A stretch of DNA of 64,000 nucleotides from Chitinophaga silvatica (lineage in GTDB: Bacteria; Bacteroidota; Bacteroidia; Chitinophagales; Chitinophagaceae): the NCBI RefSeq assembly GCF_003419895.1, contig NZ_QPMM01000002.1:186001-250000 (forward strand), written 5' to 3'. Below are positions 53,101-61,756 of this stretch, piece by piece. Position 1 is the stretch's first letter. Each line of letters opens with the position of its first letter. The notes beneath the pieces are model-generated. The model made no database searches and had not been told where the DNA came from. It saw nothing but the letters and a program-made list of their open reading frames with translations. Made by a program: the position numbers and the translations under genes.

Positions 53101-54980
53101 GGAATAGGCCCAAATGTTGAATTATCAGTGAATTTCCTGTGATAAGGATTAACACAGTCCGGAGCTGTAGTGAAATTAGCAATTGGTGGGATAATCTGGA
53201 TATAGTCCAGTTTAACCAGTTGATTTTGACATCCCTTGTGGATGGCCGTTAGAATCACATCATGACTCCCGATTACATTAAATGTGTGATTGGGATTTCG
53301 TTCTGAACTGCTGCTATTGTCTTGTGGAAAATCCCATATCCATACAGTTTCATTTACAGGAGTTGAATTGTTGGTAAATTGAATGGGGTCTTTGGCACAA
53401 GACTTAAGCGGGTTGGCGGTAAAGTCAATAATAGGCATGGTTCCCGCCTGAAGAGCGGTGGTAGTAGTAGCTTCACATCCACTTTGGGTTTTGATTTTTA
53501 CGGTTACGATAAAATCTCCTTCATTAATATAAGTATGGGAAACCGGACTTCCTGTGCCGGTAGTTCCATCTCCAAAATCCCATTCATAACTGGCAATTGG
53601 TTCTGGAATATTGATGCTTGCATTAAAATTTACAGCCAGAGGAATACAACCTTCAATTACATCAGGCTGTATAGTTGCTTGTGGCTGCACAATACTTATA
53701 TAGTTGGTTTTACTGATTGTTTGCGTACAACCTTCGGCGTTGGTAGCCTTAAGGCTGATGCTATAGCTGCCAGGTTGAGTGTAGGTATGCGGTGGATTTT
53801 CAGCATTAGAAGTACTGCCATCACCAAACGTCCAGTTCCAGGAAGTAGCATTGGCCGACTGAGCATTGAATTGAGTGGTGAAAGGAGCGGTACATGAACT
53901 TTGTGGCGTAGCAACAGGATCAATTGTTGGTGATGGGTTTATATGAATTGTTTGGGTGATTTCCTCTTCACAAGCTCCAATTGTTGCTTTCATTTTAATG
54001 ATATAATCACCCGGTGCATTAAACTGTTTAACTGCATTGTTGGTAAATTGTGTAGTGCCATCCGGGAAAGTCCATAATACATTTGCAGGAATAGGCATAG
54101 TAGTATTGGTAAAGATCACAGATTGGCCGGCACATTGATTAGATGCTGTAAAAGAGGGTTTTATTTTTTCTATGACTATATAATCCTTCTTTACCAGAGG
54201 TTTGGAGCAGGAAGGAGTATGGGCAGTAAGTGTAACGGTGTATCTTCCTTCCTGGGTATAAGTATGTTGGAAATCCTGACCAGTAGTACCATCTCCATAA
54301 TCATAGGTATAGGTAACCGGGTCAGGAGAATTATTAACAGTAGAATTGAAGAAGTTGACTGTTAAAGGAGCTGTACAGCTTTGTGTTTTATCGGCTGTAA
54401 ATGAAGGTGTTGGAGCACTTTCCACTTTAATTGGTACCGGATCACCATTGCTGCTACAATTCATAGTGTTGGTAACAATGCTGATCACATTATAAGTTCC
54501 TGCCTGCGTATATGTATGTGCGGCATTAGGACCTGTAGCTCCGCTTCCATCACCGAAATCCCAGGTAATACTTTTAATGCTTCCATCTCCAGGGATAGAC
54601 TGGTCGGTAAATGAAGCCATAAATGGTGCACAGCCGGAAAGATTCAGGGCATTTATTTTTACGGTTGGTTTGTTATAAACCTGAATATCCAATTGCCGGG
54701 TAATCACAACACCCGGATAGGTAGCTGTTAGGGTAACATGATAGATACCAGGGTTCTGAAAAGATTTGGAAGGATTTAACTCGTTGATAACATTGGCGCC
54801 AAGTCCAAAGCTCCATTCCAGTTTCTGATATCCGGGATCAGCAGTTGCACTGAAATTAACAAGAAATGGCGGACATCCTGCCATTTTATCTGCCTGTATT
54901 GAAACTGTTTGTGCCTTGGCATTGAATGCCAATACAATAAGCATCAGGCTATATAAAAAAATTCGAAGTAGGTTTTTCAT
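50145..54980 (-). CDS. giant PKD-repeat surface protein with type B T9SS tail
   Basis: About 1611 aa. Signal peptide (LYSLMLIVLAFNAKAQ) from ATG 54980, six codons after an alternative start. About fifteen PKD-like units are marked by WDFGDG-type motifs (ITWDFGDG, YEWDFGDG, WHWEFGDG, YVWDFGDN, YMWDFDDG), most with two Cys. Three Ig-like segments precede the CHU_C tail: NVFIPNTFSPNGDGMNDIFY, NRWGQLIFERYN, GEVTLIKGNVTLIK. Its tail closely matches that of the gene 75 nt downstream, so the two are paralogues. Divergent from the TPMT-like gene. Confidence 0.92.
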   Translation of the reverse strand: MKNLLRIFLYSLMLIVLAFNAKAQTVSIQADKMAGCPPFLVNFSATADPGYQKLEWSFGLGANVINELNPSKSFQNPGIYHVTLTATYPGVVITRQLDIQVYNKPTVKINALNLSGCAPFMASFTDQSIPGDGSIKSITWDFGDGSGATGPNAAHTYTQAGTYNVISIVTNTMNCSSNGDPVPIKVESAPTPSFTADKTQSCTAPLTVNFFNSTVNNSPDPVTYTYDYGDGTTGQDFQHTYTQEGRYTVTLTAHTPSCSKPLVKKDYIVIEKIKPSFTASNQCAGQSVIFTNTTMPIPANVLWTFPDGTTQFTNNAVKQFNAPGDYIIKMKATIGACEEEITQTIHINPSPTIDPVATPQSSCTAPFTTQFNAQSANATSWNWTFGDGSTSNAENPPHTYTQPGSYSISLKATNAEGCTQTISKTNYISIVQPQATIQPDVIEGCIPLAVNFNASINIPEPIASYEWDFGDGTTGTGSPVSHTYINEGDFIVTVKIKTQSGCEATTTTALQAGTMPIIDFTANPLKSCAKDPIQFTNNSTPVNETVWIWDFPQDNSSSSERNPNHTFNVIGSHDVILTAIHKGCQNQLVKLDYIQIIPPIANFTTAPDCVNPYHRKFTDNSTFGPIPTPVKTWYWEFGENGATSTDPNPDFTYTTTGDKVVTLTIDNGVCTSTHSETIHIIDEIPVIATAKNSACIGEPVNITLGPLIASNIQDYTWDWGYNFLEYIPGANFDPTQGRSNTYTTPGQYNIVLSITDNNNCVRTSNALSVTINGPVPDFDFTGKLCKNEPLTFTDHSTTNTGNQLTDWHWEFGDGNTTDNTTGANVTHAYINDNNYTVKLTLTDKFGCKAFTTKPVKFEKIKADFTAPSNIACKDKTFDFMDQSTGTIKDYVWDFGDNTTGTGVQPVKKYSVPGNYDVTLSILSVYGCTDQITKPAFITVPDPQASFTVPSDLDLCPPVKVLFTNTSTDFKSALWEFGDNGISTKNDPDEHIYTRAITYNVKLTVYADGGCTSSTTLPITIKGPDGAMKATPTQGCVPMDISISATAAKTNKYMWDFDDGSVLITNTPTSPAHTYTKPGIYYPRVSLEDDQGCIVKAQGNDKIIVDYAKADFSIDNFSACGGGLITFPNNSKTLTNDSLGLPFINAWDYGVSGAPDNNGTTLDGSFNYPQPGAANVTLQITSAYGCKDQMTLPLTIPTQSKATIDPINPLCVSGQIQLSGIDDSHLPTAKWIWRVGSNTYNQVVPPLISLTAPGNIPVSLTITNEDGSCPSVANSTMVVNPSPDLNLTPTTATICKGAALQLNALTNNNVNVVWTDYKISDPYDLHPMVTPDIDTTYSVVATNQYGCTNTGKIGIKVNQPFKIYAVDQEICQGESVQMQTGGALTYKWIPDRGLNRSDIANPVAKPDGNITYQVVGYNDNTCFTDTVLARIYVRTAPTIDLGPDIVLPTGSVLQIPAKASEDIISTEWSPQTGLSCYNCLTPTTTLTGNITYRVKVTNRFGCTATDELKISTVCETGNVFIPNTFSPNGDGMNDIFYVRGQGMQTIRAFKIFNRWGQLIFERYNSNTNDASKGWDGKFKGQPLNPDVFVYYVEIVCDKGEVTLIKGNVTLIK

Positions 54981-55090
54981 TTGACATAGGATGGCCAAGG
55001 GGCCGGTTCGGTCATAGGTATGTTCAAAGTATAAAAATAATAATAATGTTTGTAAAACGCATTAGTTTAATGTATATAACCGAATGACCG

Positions 55091-55098
55091 TAACTTTG
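55091..55098 (+). promoter_or_regulatory. candidate TPMT-like gene -7 box TAACTTTG
   Basis: TAACTTTG matches TAnnTTTG and ends 14 nt before the ATG at 55113. The divergent 54981-55112 gap shows nothing else clear. Confidence 0.45.
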
Positions 55099-55112
55099 CA
55101 GAAAGTACTAAG

Positions 55113-55718
55113 ATGAATTTGGACAGTCAATATTGGGATAACAGGTATTTGCATCACGAAACCGGGTGGGATATGGGAGTAGTATCACCTCCTTTAAAAT
55201 CATATATAGATCAGATCCATAATAAGGATTTGAGTATTATGATTCCTGGTGGAGGAAATAGCTATGAAGCCGCCTATCTGGCAAGTCAGGCTTTTGGTGA
55301 TGTTACAGTAATTGATATTGCTCCGTCTTTAGTAGAAAAGCTACAGGAACAATTTAAGCATACACGAATAAAGGTGATCTGCGGCGATTTCTTTGAACAT
55401 ACAGGATCATATGACCTGGTGCTGGAACAGACCTTCTTTTGTGCGATTGATCCGGCAAAAAGACCAGAATATGCTGCACATATGTATTCGTTGCTGAAGC
55501 CTGGTGGCCATCTGGCAGGTGTGCTTTTCGACAGAACATTCGAACAAAGTGGCCCGCCTTTTGGAGGTAGCCAGGAAGAATATGAAAAATTATTCTCAAC
55601 ATTATTTGACATAAAGACATTACAACCGTGTTACAATTCTCACCCTGCCCGTAAGGGTTGTGAATTGTTTATTAACTTAATGCCGAAAATCAAACACCTA
55701 TGCGACAATTCGTATTAG
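55113..55718 (+). CDS. TPMT-family SAM-dependent methyltransferase
   Basis: 201 aa, thiopurine S-methyltransferase family. N-terminal YWDNRYLHHETGWDMGVVSP, SAM loop IMIPGGGNSYEAAYLASQAF, VTVIDIAPSLVEKL, then YDLVLEQTFFCAIDP, LKPGGHLAGVLFD and GGSQEEYEKLF match the family. Bacterial members methylate thiols, selenium or tellurium compounds or halides; the substrate here is unknown. Its last 19 nt overlap the start of the rhodanese-thioredoxin gene in another frame, so translation may be coupled. Confidence 0.88.
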   Translation: MNLDSQYWDNRYLHHETGWDMGVVSPPLKSYIDQIHNKDLSIMIPGGGNSYEAAYLASQAFGDVTVIDIAPSLVEKLQEQFKHTRIKVICGDFFEHTGSYDLVLEQTFFCAIDPAKRPEYAAHMYSLLKPGGHLAGVLFDRTFEQSGPPFGGSQEEYEKLFSTLFDIKTLQPCYNSHPARKGCELFINLMPKIKHLCDNSY

Positions 55719-56395
55719 CAGTTGCAATAGCACTGTGTTCCACGTCCACGTTAGTAGCCCAACAATCTGGCAGCATTGATGCTGTTGCTTTTGAGAAAGG
55801 GATTCAACAGGCTGGTGTACAAATATTTGATGTGCGTACAGCCGGTGAGTTTAGTACAGGTCATTTACCCAACGCTTTACAGGCAGATTATACAAAGCAG
55901 GATGAGTTTAAGTCAAGAGTTCAATATCTGGATAAGCAGAAGCCGGTATATGTTTATTGCCTTAGTGGCGGCAGAAGCAGTGCCGCTGCCAAATGGATGC
56001 GCGAAAATGGATTTGCCAATGTGGTGGAGCTTCAAGGGGGTATAAATGCCTGGAAACAAGCCGGTAAAGGGCTGGATGGAGTAACAGACAGCAAATCTCA
56101 GCAAAGCATTGAAGATTATAACAAGGCTATAGCCGCAAAAGGTTATGTGCTTACAGACGTTGGTGCTAAATGGTGCCCTCCCTGCCGGCAGATGGAACCT
56201 GTATTGGAAAAATTCTTCAACTCACATAAGAATGTAAAAAAGGTGTTGGTAGACGGAGGAAAGGATACAGAAATAATGAAATCAATCAATGCTACTACTT
56301 TGCCTACTTTCATCATATATAAAGACGGGAAAGAAGTTTGGAGAAAACAGGGCGTATTGGAATTGAAAGAATTAGAGCAGCATGTAACTATATAA
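55700..56395 (+). CDS. exported rhodanese-thioredoxin fusion
   Basis: 231 aa. Signal peptide (VLAVAIALCSTSTLVAQ). The rhodanese domain at about 25-125 has the active-site loop CLSGGRS (C87, R92) and the DVRTAGEFSTGHLPNA motif. The thioredoxin-like domain at about 135-230 has GAKWCPPCRQMEPVLEKF (C159, C162) and LPTFIIYKDGKEVWRKQG with the cis-Pro. Exported to the periplasm; probably moves sulfane sulfur and/or reduces disulfides. Start at 55700 overlaps the upstream methyltransferase gene by 19 nt. A shared terminator follows. Confidence 0.9.
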   Translation: MRQFVLAVAIALCSTSTLVAQQSGSIDAVAFEKGIQQAGVQIFDVRTAGEFSTGHLPNALQADYTKQDEFKSRVQYLDKQKPVYVYCLSGGRSSAAAKWMRENGFANVVELQGGINAWKQAGKGLDGVTDSKSQQSIEDYNKAIAAKGYVLTDVGAKWCPPCRQMEPVLEKFFNSHKNVKKVLVDGGKDTEIMKSINATTLPTFIIYKDGKEVWRKQGVLELKELEQHVTI

Positions 56396-56410
56396 TGCTA
56401 TCATCAACAT

Positions 56411-56447
56411 AAAAAAAGACCAGCGCAAAACTGCTCTGGTCTTTTTT
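56411..56447. terminator. bidirectional terminator
   Basis: GACCAG pairs with CTGGTC, extended by GC/GC and flanked by A-runs on the left and T-runs on the right, so it works in both directions between the convergent fusion and M32 genes. Confidence 0.85.
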
Positions 56448-56459
56448 ATGTTGAAAAAT

Positions 56460-57971
56460 TTATAAGCTATAAATACCACTGTATTTCTTTTTTGCATAGT
56501 TCATGAAAGCACTGAACTCCAGTGGCTTTCCTGTAACCCGCTTACATAATTCGTTAGAGGTATAAAACCTGCCAAACGGATGGATATTCGTATGTAACCA
56601 GGTCAGGAGTGGTTGGTAATCGCCGGTTGAGATACTTTCATCCAAACCCGGAACCTGTTTTTGTGCAGCTTCAAAAAACTGTGCAGCATAGAAACTTCCT
56701 AAAGAATAAGTTGGGAAATATCCAAAGCTGCCATGAGACCAATGTATATCCTGTAAGATGCCTTGCGCATCATTAGGTACCTTGATATGCAAATATTGCT
56801 GATAGTACTCATTCCAAACATGATTAAGATCTTTCACATCAATACTTCCGTCCAGCAGCCCCTTCTCAATTTCATACCTGATCATGATGTGGAAATGGTA
56901 GGTCAATTCATCGGCTTCGGTACGAATGAGGGATGACTGTACTTTATTAATAGCCTTATAGAAGTCGTGCAGTGATACGGTACGCAGATTTCCAGGGAAT
57001 AATTCCTGGAGTTGTGGATAACGGGATTGCCAGAAATTGAGGCTTCTGCCAACATTGTTTTCCCAGAGGCGTGATTGAGATTCATGAATTCCCAGACTGG
57101 TGGCTTCTCCGCAGGGGAGGCCATATTCATCGGTTGGCAGGCCTTGTTCGTAAAGTGCATGTCCGCCTTCATGAATGCAGCTCCAGGTCATATTGCCAAA
57201 ATCGTTTTCATCAATTCTGGTGGTAACTCTGACATCCAGTGGGTTAAAGCTGGTAGTGAACGGGTGTTCGGAAATATCCTGTCTACCGGCCTTCATATCA
57301 TATCCCATTTGTTTAAGCAGGGTAATACCGTAGTTCCATTGAGCATCTTTCCCATAATGGAGATGTAGGAAATCCTTGTTTATTTCAGGTTTCAGCTCAA
57401 TTTCTTCGAGTAGGGGAACCAGGGAAGTCTTAACCTCTTTGAAGATAGCATCCAGTTCAGTGGTGGTCATGCCTTTCTCATATTCATTGAGCAGGGCATT
57501 ATAAGGGTGACCGGTATATCCCAGCAGTTCGGCTTCCTGTTTTTTCAGGTCCACCATTTTGGCAAGAGCAGGAGCATAGATCTGGTAGTCATTTGCTTTC
57601 CTGGCTTTTATCCATGCATGATAGCATTCGTTTGTAATATTGGAAAGGGCGGCGACCAGTTCGGCCGGGTATTTTTTATTTTTTTCCACATCTTCGAGAG
57701 AAAGCTCAACATTTTTCAGCTCCACTGGGTTAAGATCGGAGTTTTGGTGCAGAGATCGGATGATCTGTTCAAGGTCTGGCGACGTAAATAATTCATGGGC
57801 AATACCGCTGAGAGTAGTGATTTGTTGTCCTCTGAATTCGGCGCCTTTTTCGGGCAGGTAGGTTTCCTGATCCCATCCCAGTACAGCAATCGCATTTTTA
57901 ACATCTGCGATTTTTTGCATTTTTATTTTATAATCTGCATATTGTTCTGCTGTAGATTTGTTGCCAGCCAT
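56460..57971 (-). CDS. M32 family carboxypeptidase
   Basis: 503 aa, normal for M32 (thermostable carboxypeptidase 1). Zinc site HEGGH at residues 267-271 in CIHEGGHALYEQGLP, and the third ligand in LGIHESQSRLWENNVGRS. Also IRTEADELTYHFHIMIRYEI and YFPTYSLGSFYAAQFF, both M32 signatures. No signal peptide; cytosolic, releases C-terminal residues with broad specificity. Convergent with the rhodanese-thioredoxin gene and divergent from the Nif3-like gene. Confidence 0.95.
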   Translation of the reverse strand: MAGNKSTAEQYADYKIKMQKIADVKNAIAVLGWDQETYLPEKGAEFRGQQITTLSGIAHELFTSPDLEQIIRSLHQNSDLNPVELKNVELSLEDVEKNKKYPAELVAALSNITNECYHAWIKARKANDYQIYAPALAKMVDLKKQEAELLGYTGHPYNALLNEYEKGMTTTELDAIFKEVKTSLVPLLEEIELKPEINKDFLHLHYGKDAQWNYGITLLKQMGYDMKAGRQDISEHPFTTSFNPLDVRVTTRIDENDFGNMTWSCIHEGGHALYEQGLPTDEYGLPCGEATSLGIHESQSRLWENNVGRSLNFWQSRYPQLQELFPGNLRTVSLHDFYKAINKVQSSLIRTEADELTYHFHIMIRYEIEKGLLDGSIDVKDLNHVWNEYYQQYLHIKVPNDAQGILQDIHWSHGSFGYFPTYSLGSFYAAQFFEAAQKQVPGLDESISTGDYQPLLTWLHTNIHPFGRFYTSNELCKRVTGKPLEFSAFMNYAKKKYSGIYSL

Positions 57972-57987
57972 AAAAAATAATTTTTTA

Positions 57988-57995
57988 CAAATTTA
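57988..57995 (-). promoter_or_regulatory. candidate M32 gene -7 box TAAATTTG
   Basis: TAAATTTG on the minus strand fits TAnnTTTG and ends 16 nt upstream of the M32 ATG at 57971. Motif match only. Confidence 0.4.
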
Positions 57996-58020
57996 GGTTG
58001 ATGCTATAATTTTCCGAGAT

Positions 58021-59115
58021 ATGAAGATAAAAGAGATTATTCAGGTTATAGAAGCTTATGCTCCACCGGTTTATCAGGAGAGCTATGATAATGCCGGGTT
58101 AATTTTCGGGGATCCGCAAACGGAGGTGACCCAGGTGCTGCTAACCTTAGATACCACGGAAGCCGTAATAGACGAGGCAATAGCGAAGGGGTGCAATTTG
58201 GTGATTGCGCATCATCCGATAGTATTTGGGGGATTAAAGAAGATTAATGGAAAGAATTATGTTGAAAGGGTGGCTATAAAAGCTATTAAAAACGATATAG
58301 CGGTTTATGCGGCTCATACGAATCTGGATAATGTGAGGAATGGGGTATGTATGGAAATGTCGGCCAGGCTGGGGTTGACAGATTACCGTGTTTTACAGCC
58401 AAAGAAGGGGCTGTTGAAGAAGTTATACACATTTGTGCCACAGGCGGAGGCAGAAAAGGTGAGATCGGCTTTATTTGAAGCAGGGGCCGGGCATATTGGA
58501 AACTATAGTGAGTGTAGTTTTAACGGGGCAGGAGAAGGAACTTTTAAAGCGGGGGAGGGAACAGATCCTTATGTAGGGGTTCAGGGTCAGAGACATTTTG
58601 AAGCAGAAATAAAATTGGAAGTAATTTTTCCGGTATATTTGGAAGGCAAAATTTTGCAGGCCCTGTTAAGTCATCATCCGTATGAGGAGGTGGCATATGA
58701 TATAGTGGCTTTGGAGAATGCTTATTCGCAGGTTGGTTCGGGAATGGTAGGGCTTTTACCGGAGGCTATGGATGAGATGGCCTTTTTGCAGCTGGTAAAG
58801 GATCGATTTGGGGCGGGATGCGTAAGATATACCCCGTTGAGAGGTAAGCAGGTTAAGAAAGTGGCGTTATGTGGAGGTGCCGGCAGCTTTTTATTAAAGT
58901 CGGCGATTAGTTCGGGAGCGGATGCCTTTGTTTCTTCAGACTTTAAGTATCACGAATTTTTTGATGCTGAAAATCAATTAATTATAGCAGATATCGGACA
59001 TTTTGAGAGCGAGCAGTTTACAGTGGAATTATTTTATCATATATTGACTGAAAAATTCCGTAATTTTGCGCCTCTAAAATCTACGATTAAAACAAACCCG
59101 GTAAATTATTTATAA
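58021..59115 (+). CDS. Nif3-like dinuclear metal protein (YqfO type)
   Basis: 364 aa. NGG1p-interacting-factor-3/DUF34 family: YDNAGLIFGDPQTEV, LVIAHHPIVFGGLKKI and YAAHTNLDNVRNGV in the N-terminal half, DIGHFESEQFTVELFYHIL in the C-terminal half supply the His/Asp/Glu metal ligands. The central insert (about residues 130-240, LYTFVPQAEAEKVRSALFEAG and SHHPYEEVAYDIV) matches the longer YqfO form with a PII-like domain. Once called GTP cyclohydrolase type 2, but true function is unsettled. The DUF164 gene follows after 3 nt. Confidence 0.92.
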   Translation: MKIKEIIQVIEAYAPPVYQESYDNAGLIFGDPQTEVTQVLLTLDTTEAVIDEAIAKGCNLVIAHHPIVFGGLKKINGKNYVERVAIKAIKNDIAVYAAHTNLDNVRNGVCMEMSARLGLTDYRVLQPKKGLLKKLYTFVPQAEAEKVRSALFEAGAGHIGNYSECSFNGAGEGTFKAGEGTDPYVGVQGQRHFEAEIKLEVIFPVYLEGKILQALLSHHPYEEVAYDIVALENAYSQVGSGMVGLLPEAMDEMAFLQLVKDRFGAGCVRYTPLRGKQVKKVALCGGAGSFLLKSAISSGADAFVSSDFKYHEFFDAENQLIIADIGHFESEQFTVELFYHILTEKFRNFAPLKSTIKTNPVNYL

Positions 59116-59118
59116 TAC

Positions 59119-59871
59119 ATGGCAACTGTAAAAGAATACTCCGTTGAAGAAAAATTAGCCTCTGTACTCAGATTGCAGAAGATTGATTCCAAGCTGGATG
59201 GAATCCAGGTGTTGAAAGGGGAGTTGCCGATGGAGGTAAAAGACCTGGAAGACGAGATCGAAGGTTTAAATACCCGTCAGGCACACATTGAAAACGAGGT
59301 GAAAGGAATTCAAGACTTCGTTGCCAGCAAGAAAAACGCTATCAAAGATGCGGAAGCGCTGATCAAGAAGTATGAGAAGCAGCAAGACAATGTAAAGAAT
59401 AACCGTGAGTTTGAAGCAATTACCAAGGAAATGGAAATGCAGGCCCTTGAAATCAAATTGGCAGAAAAGCATATTAAAGATGCCAATGAAGAGATTAAGG
59501 ATAAGAGCAGAGTCCTGGAAATGGCTAAGAAAGCGATTGCTGACAAAGAAGCTAACCTTAAGCACAAGAAAGGCGAACTAGAAAAGATCATAGCTGAAAC
59601 AGATAAAGAAGAGAAAGCTTATCGCAAAGAAAGTGAGGAAGCTAAAACTAAAGTAGATCCACGCTTATTGCAGGCTTACGAGAAAATCCGTAAAAATTAC
59701 CGTAACGGTCTGGCTGTGGTAACAGTAGAGCGTGATTCCTGCGGTGGTTGCTTCAATGCGATTCCTCCTCAACGTCAGGCTGAAATTCGTCAACACAAGA
59801 AAATTATCGTTTGTGAACATTGTGGCCGTATCCTGGTAGATAACGACCTGGATGCCACTGTCACTATTTAA
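59119..59871 (+). CDS. coiled-coil zinc-ribbon protein (C4-type, DUF164/CT398 family)
   Basis: 250 aa. Residues about 10-185 are a long heptad-rich helical hairpin (LPMEVKDLEDEIEGLNTRQA, AKTKVDPRLLQ). The C-terminal zinc ribbon has CGGCFNAIPPQ and CEHCGRILV with four Cys. Family structures show a long antiparallel coiled coil; in Chlamydia CT398 was linked to sigma-54 and secretion, but function elsewhere is unknown. It starts 3 nt after the Nif3-like gene, an arrangement that recurs in bacteria. Confidence 0.9.
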   Translation: MATVKEYSVEEKLASVLRLQKIDSKLDGIQVLKGELPMEVKDLEDEIEGLNTRQAHIENEVKGIQDFVASKKNAIKDAEALIKKYEKQQDNVKNNREFEAITKEMEMQALEIKLAEKHIKDANEEIKDKSRVLEMAKKAIADKEANLKHKKGELEKIIAETDKEEKAYRKESEEAKTKVDPRLLQAYEKIRKNYRNGLAVVTVERDSCGGCFNAIPPQRQAEIRQHKKIIVCEHCGRILVDNDLDATVTI

Positions 59872-59896
59872 TAAACGACAGACAAACAGTATTTTA

Positions 59897-59931
59897 AACG
59901 GTTAATGGCTTATAGCTGTTAACCGTTTTTT
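59897..59931 (+). terminator. intrinsic terminator after the zinc-ribbon gene
   Basis: AACGGTTAA pairs with TTAACCGTT, followed by further T. It begins 25 nt after the stop. The remaining 59932-60192 holds no gene; a short CCTGC/GCAGG hairpin lies near 60045-60060. Confidence 0.88.
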
Positions 59932-60192
59932 CATGCCAGAACTTTCTTTTATTTCTGTAGTTATAATTAAAGGAATTTTTACGCTTTATATTTTTTCCCA
60001 ATATTTTTAGTTTTGTTTTACTAAATTTATTAGCTTTGTGCCAGCCTGCCACTACGCAGGTAGCATGCGTAAAAGTTCTTTTATTTTATGGCAGGGAATT
60101 GGATAAGCGATTAGGCATAAATTGTGAATTGTTTTTGGGATGTGCAGCGATTATGTGAGATTTGACCATTAATTGTAGGAATACTTGCCCTT

Positions 60193-61677
60193 ATGCGTAT
60201 TATTTTTTCTTTGTTGCTATTGCTGAATGTATTGAATGTTAGCGCCAGACAGAAAGTCTACGATTTTAATCCTCGCTGTGAACAAGCCTATGATGCTATC
60301 ATGCAGCTACGGCTAAACGCAGGTAGAGCTTTGCTGGAGGCAGAAAAAAGAGAACATCCTGATAATTTAGCACCCTATTTCCTGGATAATTATGCAGACT
60401 TTTTTACGCTCTTCTTTAATGAAGACCCTTCAGAATATTCCCGTAAAAGAAGTATGCGTTCTTTCCGATTAAGTAAAATGGAGGAAGGCTCGTCAGATTC
60501 TCCCTACTACTTGTATACGCAAGCTGCTATCAAGTTTCAATGGGCGATGATCAAAATTAAATTCGACGAAAAATGGGATGCTACCTGGGAAGTACGGAAA
60601 GCTTATATGCTCCTGAAAGAAAACCAGCAGAAATTCCCTGATTTCGTTCCTAATAATTTATTGATGGGAGCCATGCAAACAGTGTTTGGAACTATCCCCG
60701 AAGGTTATAAATGGATTACCAACATCCTGGGCCTGAAAGGAAGCATTAAACAAGGAATGGCCAATGTGAACAAGTTTATTGAAAGCGGCGCTCCGGAAGC
60801 AAAATTATTCAGGGAAGAGTCTTATTACTATTACTGCTATCTCACATTGTTTATTGTGAATAAGCCCGAAGAAACCTGGGCATTTTTGCAAAGAAAACAG
60901 TTAGATACTAAAAATAACTACCTGTTTGCCTTAATGGTGGCTAACCTGGCATTAAACAATCAGAAAGCTGCCATGGGATTGAAGGTAATGGAGGAAAGAA
61001 ACGATACGCCGGAATACGCTGATATTGAATATTATAATTATGTAGTTGGGTTACTAAAACTCAGCAGACTGGATCCCGATGCGCATGTTTATCTTGAAAA
61101 ATTCATTAATAGTTTTAAAGGTAAATTTTATGTGAAAGAATGTCTGCAACGCCTTAGCTGGTTCTATTTTCTGGAAGGAAATCAGGCAATGGCCAATAAA
61201 TACCGGGCAATGATCCTGACTAAAGGCGGAACCGAAACCGATGCAGACAAACAGGCTTTGAAAGAAGCTAAAACAACTAAATGGCCTAATCCTTTTTTAC
61301 TTAGAGTTAGATTACTAAGCGATGGAGGATTTTTCAACAAGGCCTTAACTTTGCTCTTATCCAAAAAAGTTTCCGAATTCACCGCTTTAGAAGATAAACT
61401 GGAATATGCTTATCGACTAGGCCGTATTTATGATGAAAACGGACAGGATGATCAGGCAATTACCATGTACGAGGCCACAGTAAAGGTAGGGAGCAACCGC
61501 CCTGAATACTATGCTGCAAGAGCAGCCCTCCAAATGGGATACATATACGAAAAACGTAGAGATAAAACCAAAGCCCAGGAATGTTATCAGCAATGTCTGA
61601 ACATGAAAGGGCATGATTATAAAAACTCCCTCGACCAAAGAGCCAAAGCCGGGCTACAGCGGTTGAGCGGATCCTGA
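60193..61677 (+). CDS. exported TPR-like protein, unknown function
   Basis: 494 aa. Signal peptide (IIFSLLLLLNVLNVSA). The rest is helical with TPR-like pairs: GRALLEAEKREHPDNLAPYF near residue 45, and near the C terminus YRLGRIYDENGQDDQAITMY and MGYIYEKRRDKTKAQECYQQ. The middle (MGAMQTVFGTIPEGYKWITN) is conserved-looking but matches no domain I know. Likely a periplasmic protein-protein interaction scaffold. Located directly before recN, 79 nt away, on the same strand. Confidence 0.8.
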   Translation: MRIIFSLLLLLNVLNVSARQKVYDFNPRCEQAYDAIMQLRLNAGRALLEAEKREHPDNLAPYFLDNYADFFTLFFNEDPSEYSRKRSMRSFRLSKMEEGSSDSPYYLYTQAAIKFQWAMIKIKFDEKWDATWEVRKAYMLLKENQQKFPDFVPNNLLMGAMQTVFGTIPEGYKWITNILGLKGSIKQGMANVNKFIESGAPEAKLFREESYYYYCYLTLFIVNKPEETWAFLQRKQLDTKNNYLFALMVANLALNNQKAAMGLKVMEERNDTPEYADIEYYNYVVGLLKLSRLDPDAHVYLEKFINSFKGKFYVKECLQRLSWFYFLEGNQAMANKYRAMILTKGGTETDADKQALKEAKTTKWPNPFLLRVRLLSDGGFFNKALTLLLSKKVSEFTALEDKLEYAYRLGRIYDENGQDDQAITMYEATVKVGSNRPEYYAARAALQMGYIYEKRRDKTKAQECYQQCLNMKGHDYKNSLDQRAKAGLQRLSGS

Positions 61678-61756
61678 CCTAGAAGTTTAAAATTAACGAC
61701 TGTTCCTTCCTTTGGTTGGTAAGTCAATCCGGGCAGCCGGGCATTTTACATTACTT

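Noticed and set aside
53379..53897. 172-aa plus-strand open frame inside the PKD giant
   Set aside because: Shadow of repetitive PKD coding sequence, no recognisable domain.
55700..55718. Frameshift joining the TPMT-like and rhodanese genes
   Set aside because: Both frames are complete: the first ends in a normal family C terminus and the second begins with an ATG and a proper signal peptide, so this is a true overlap.
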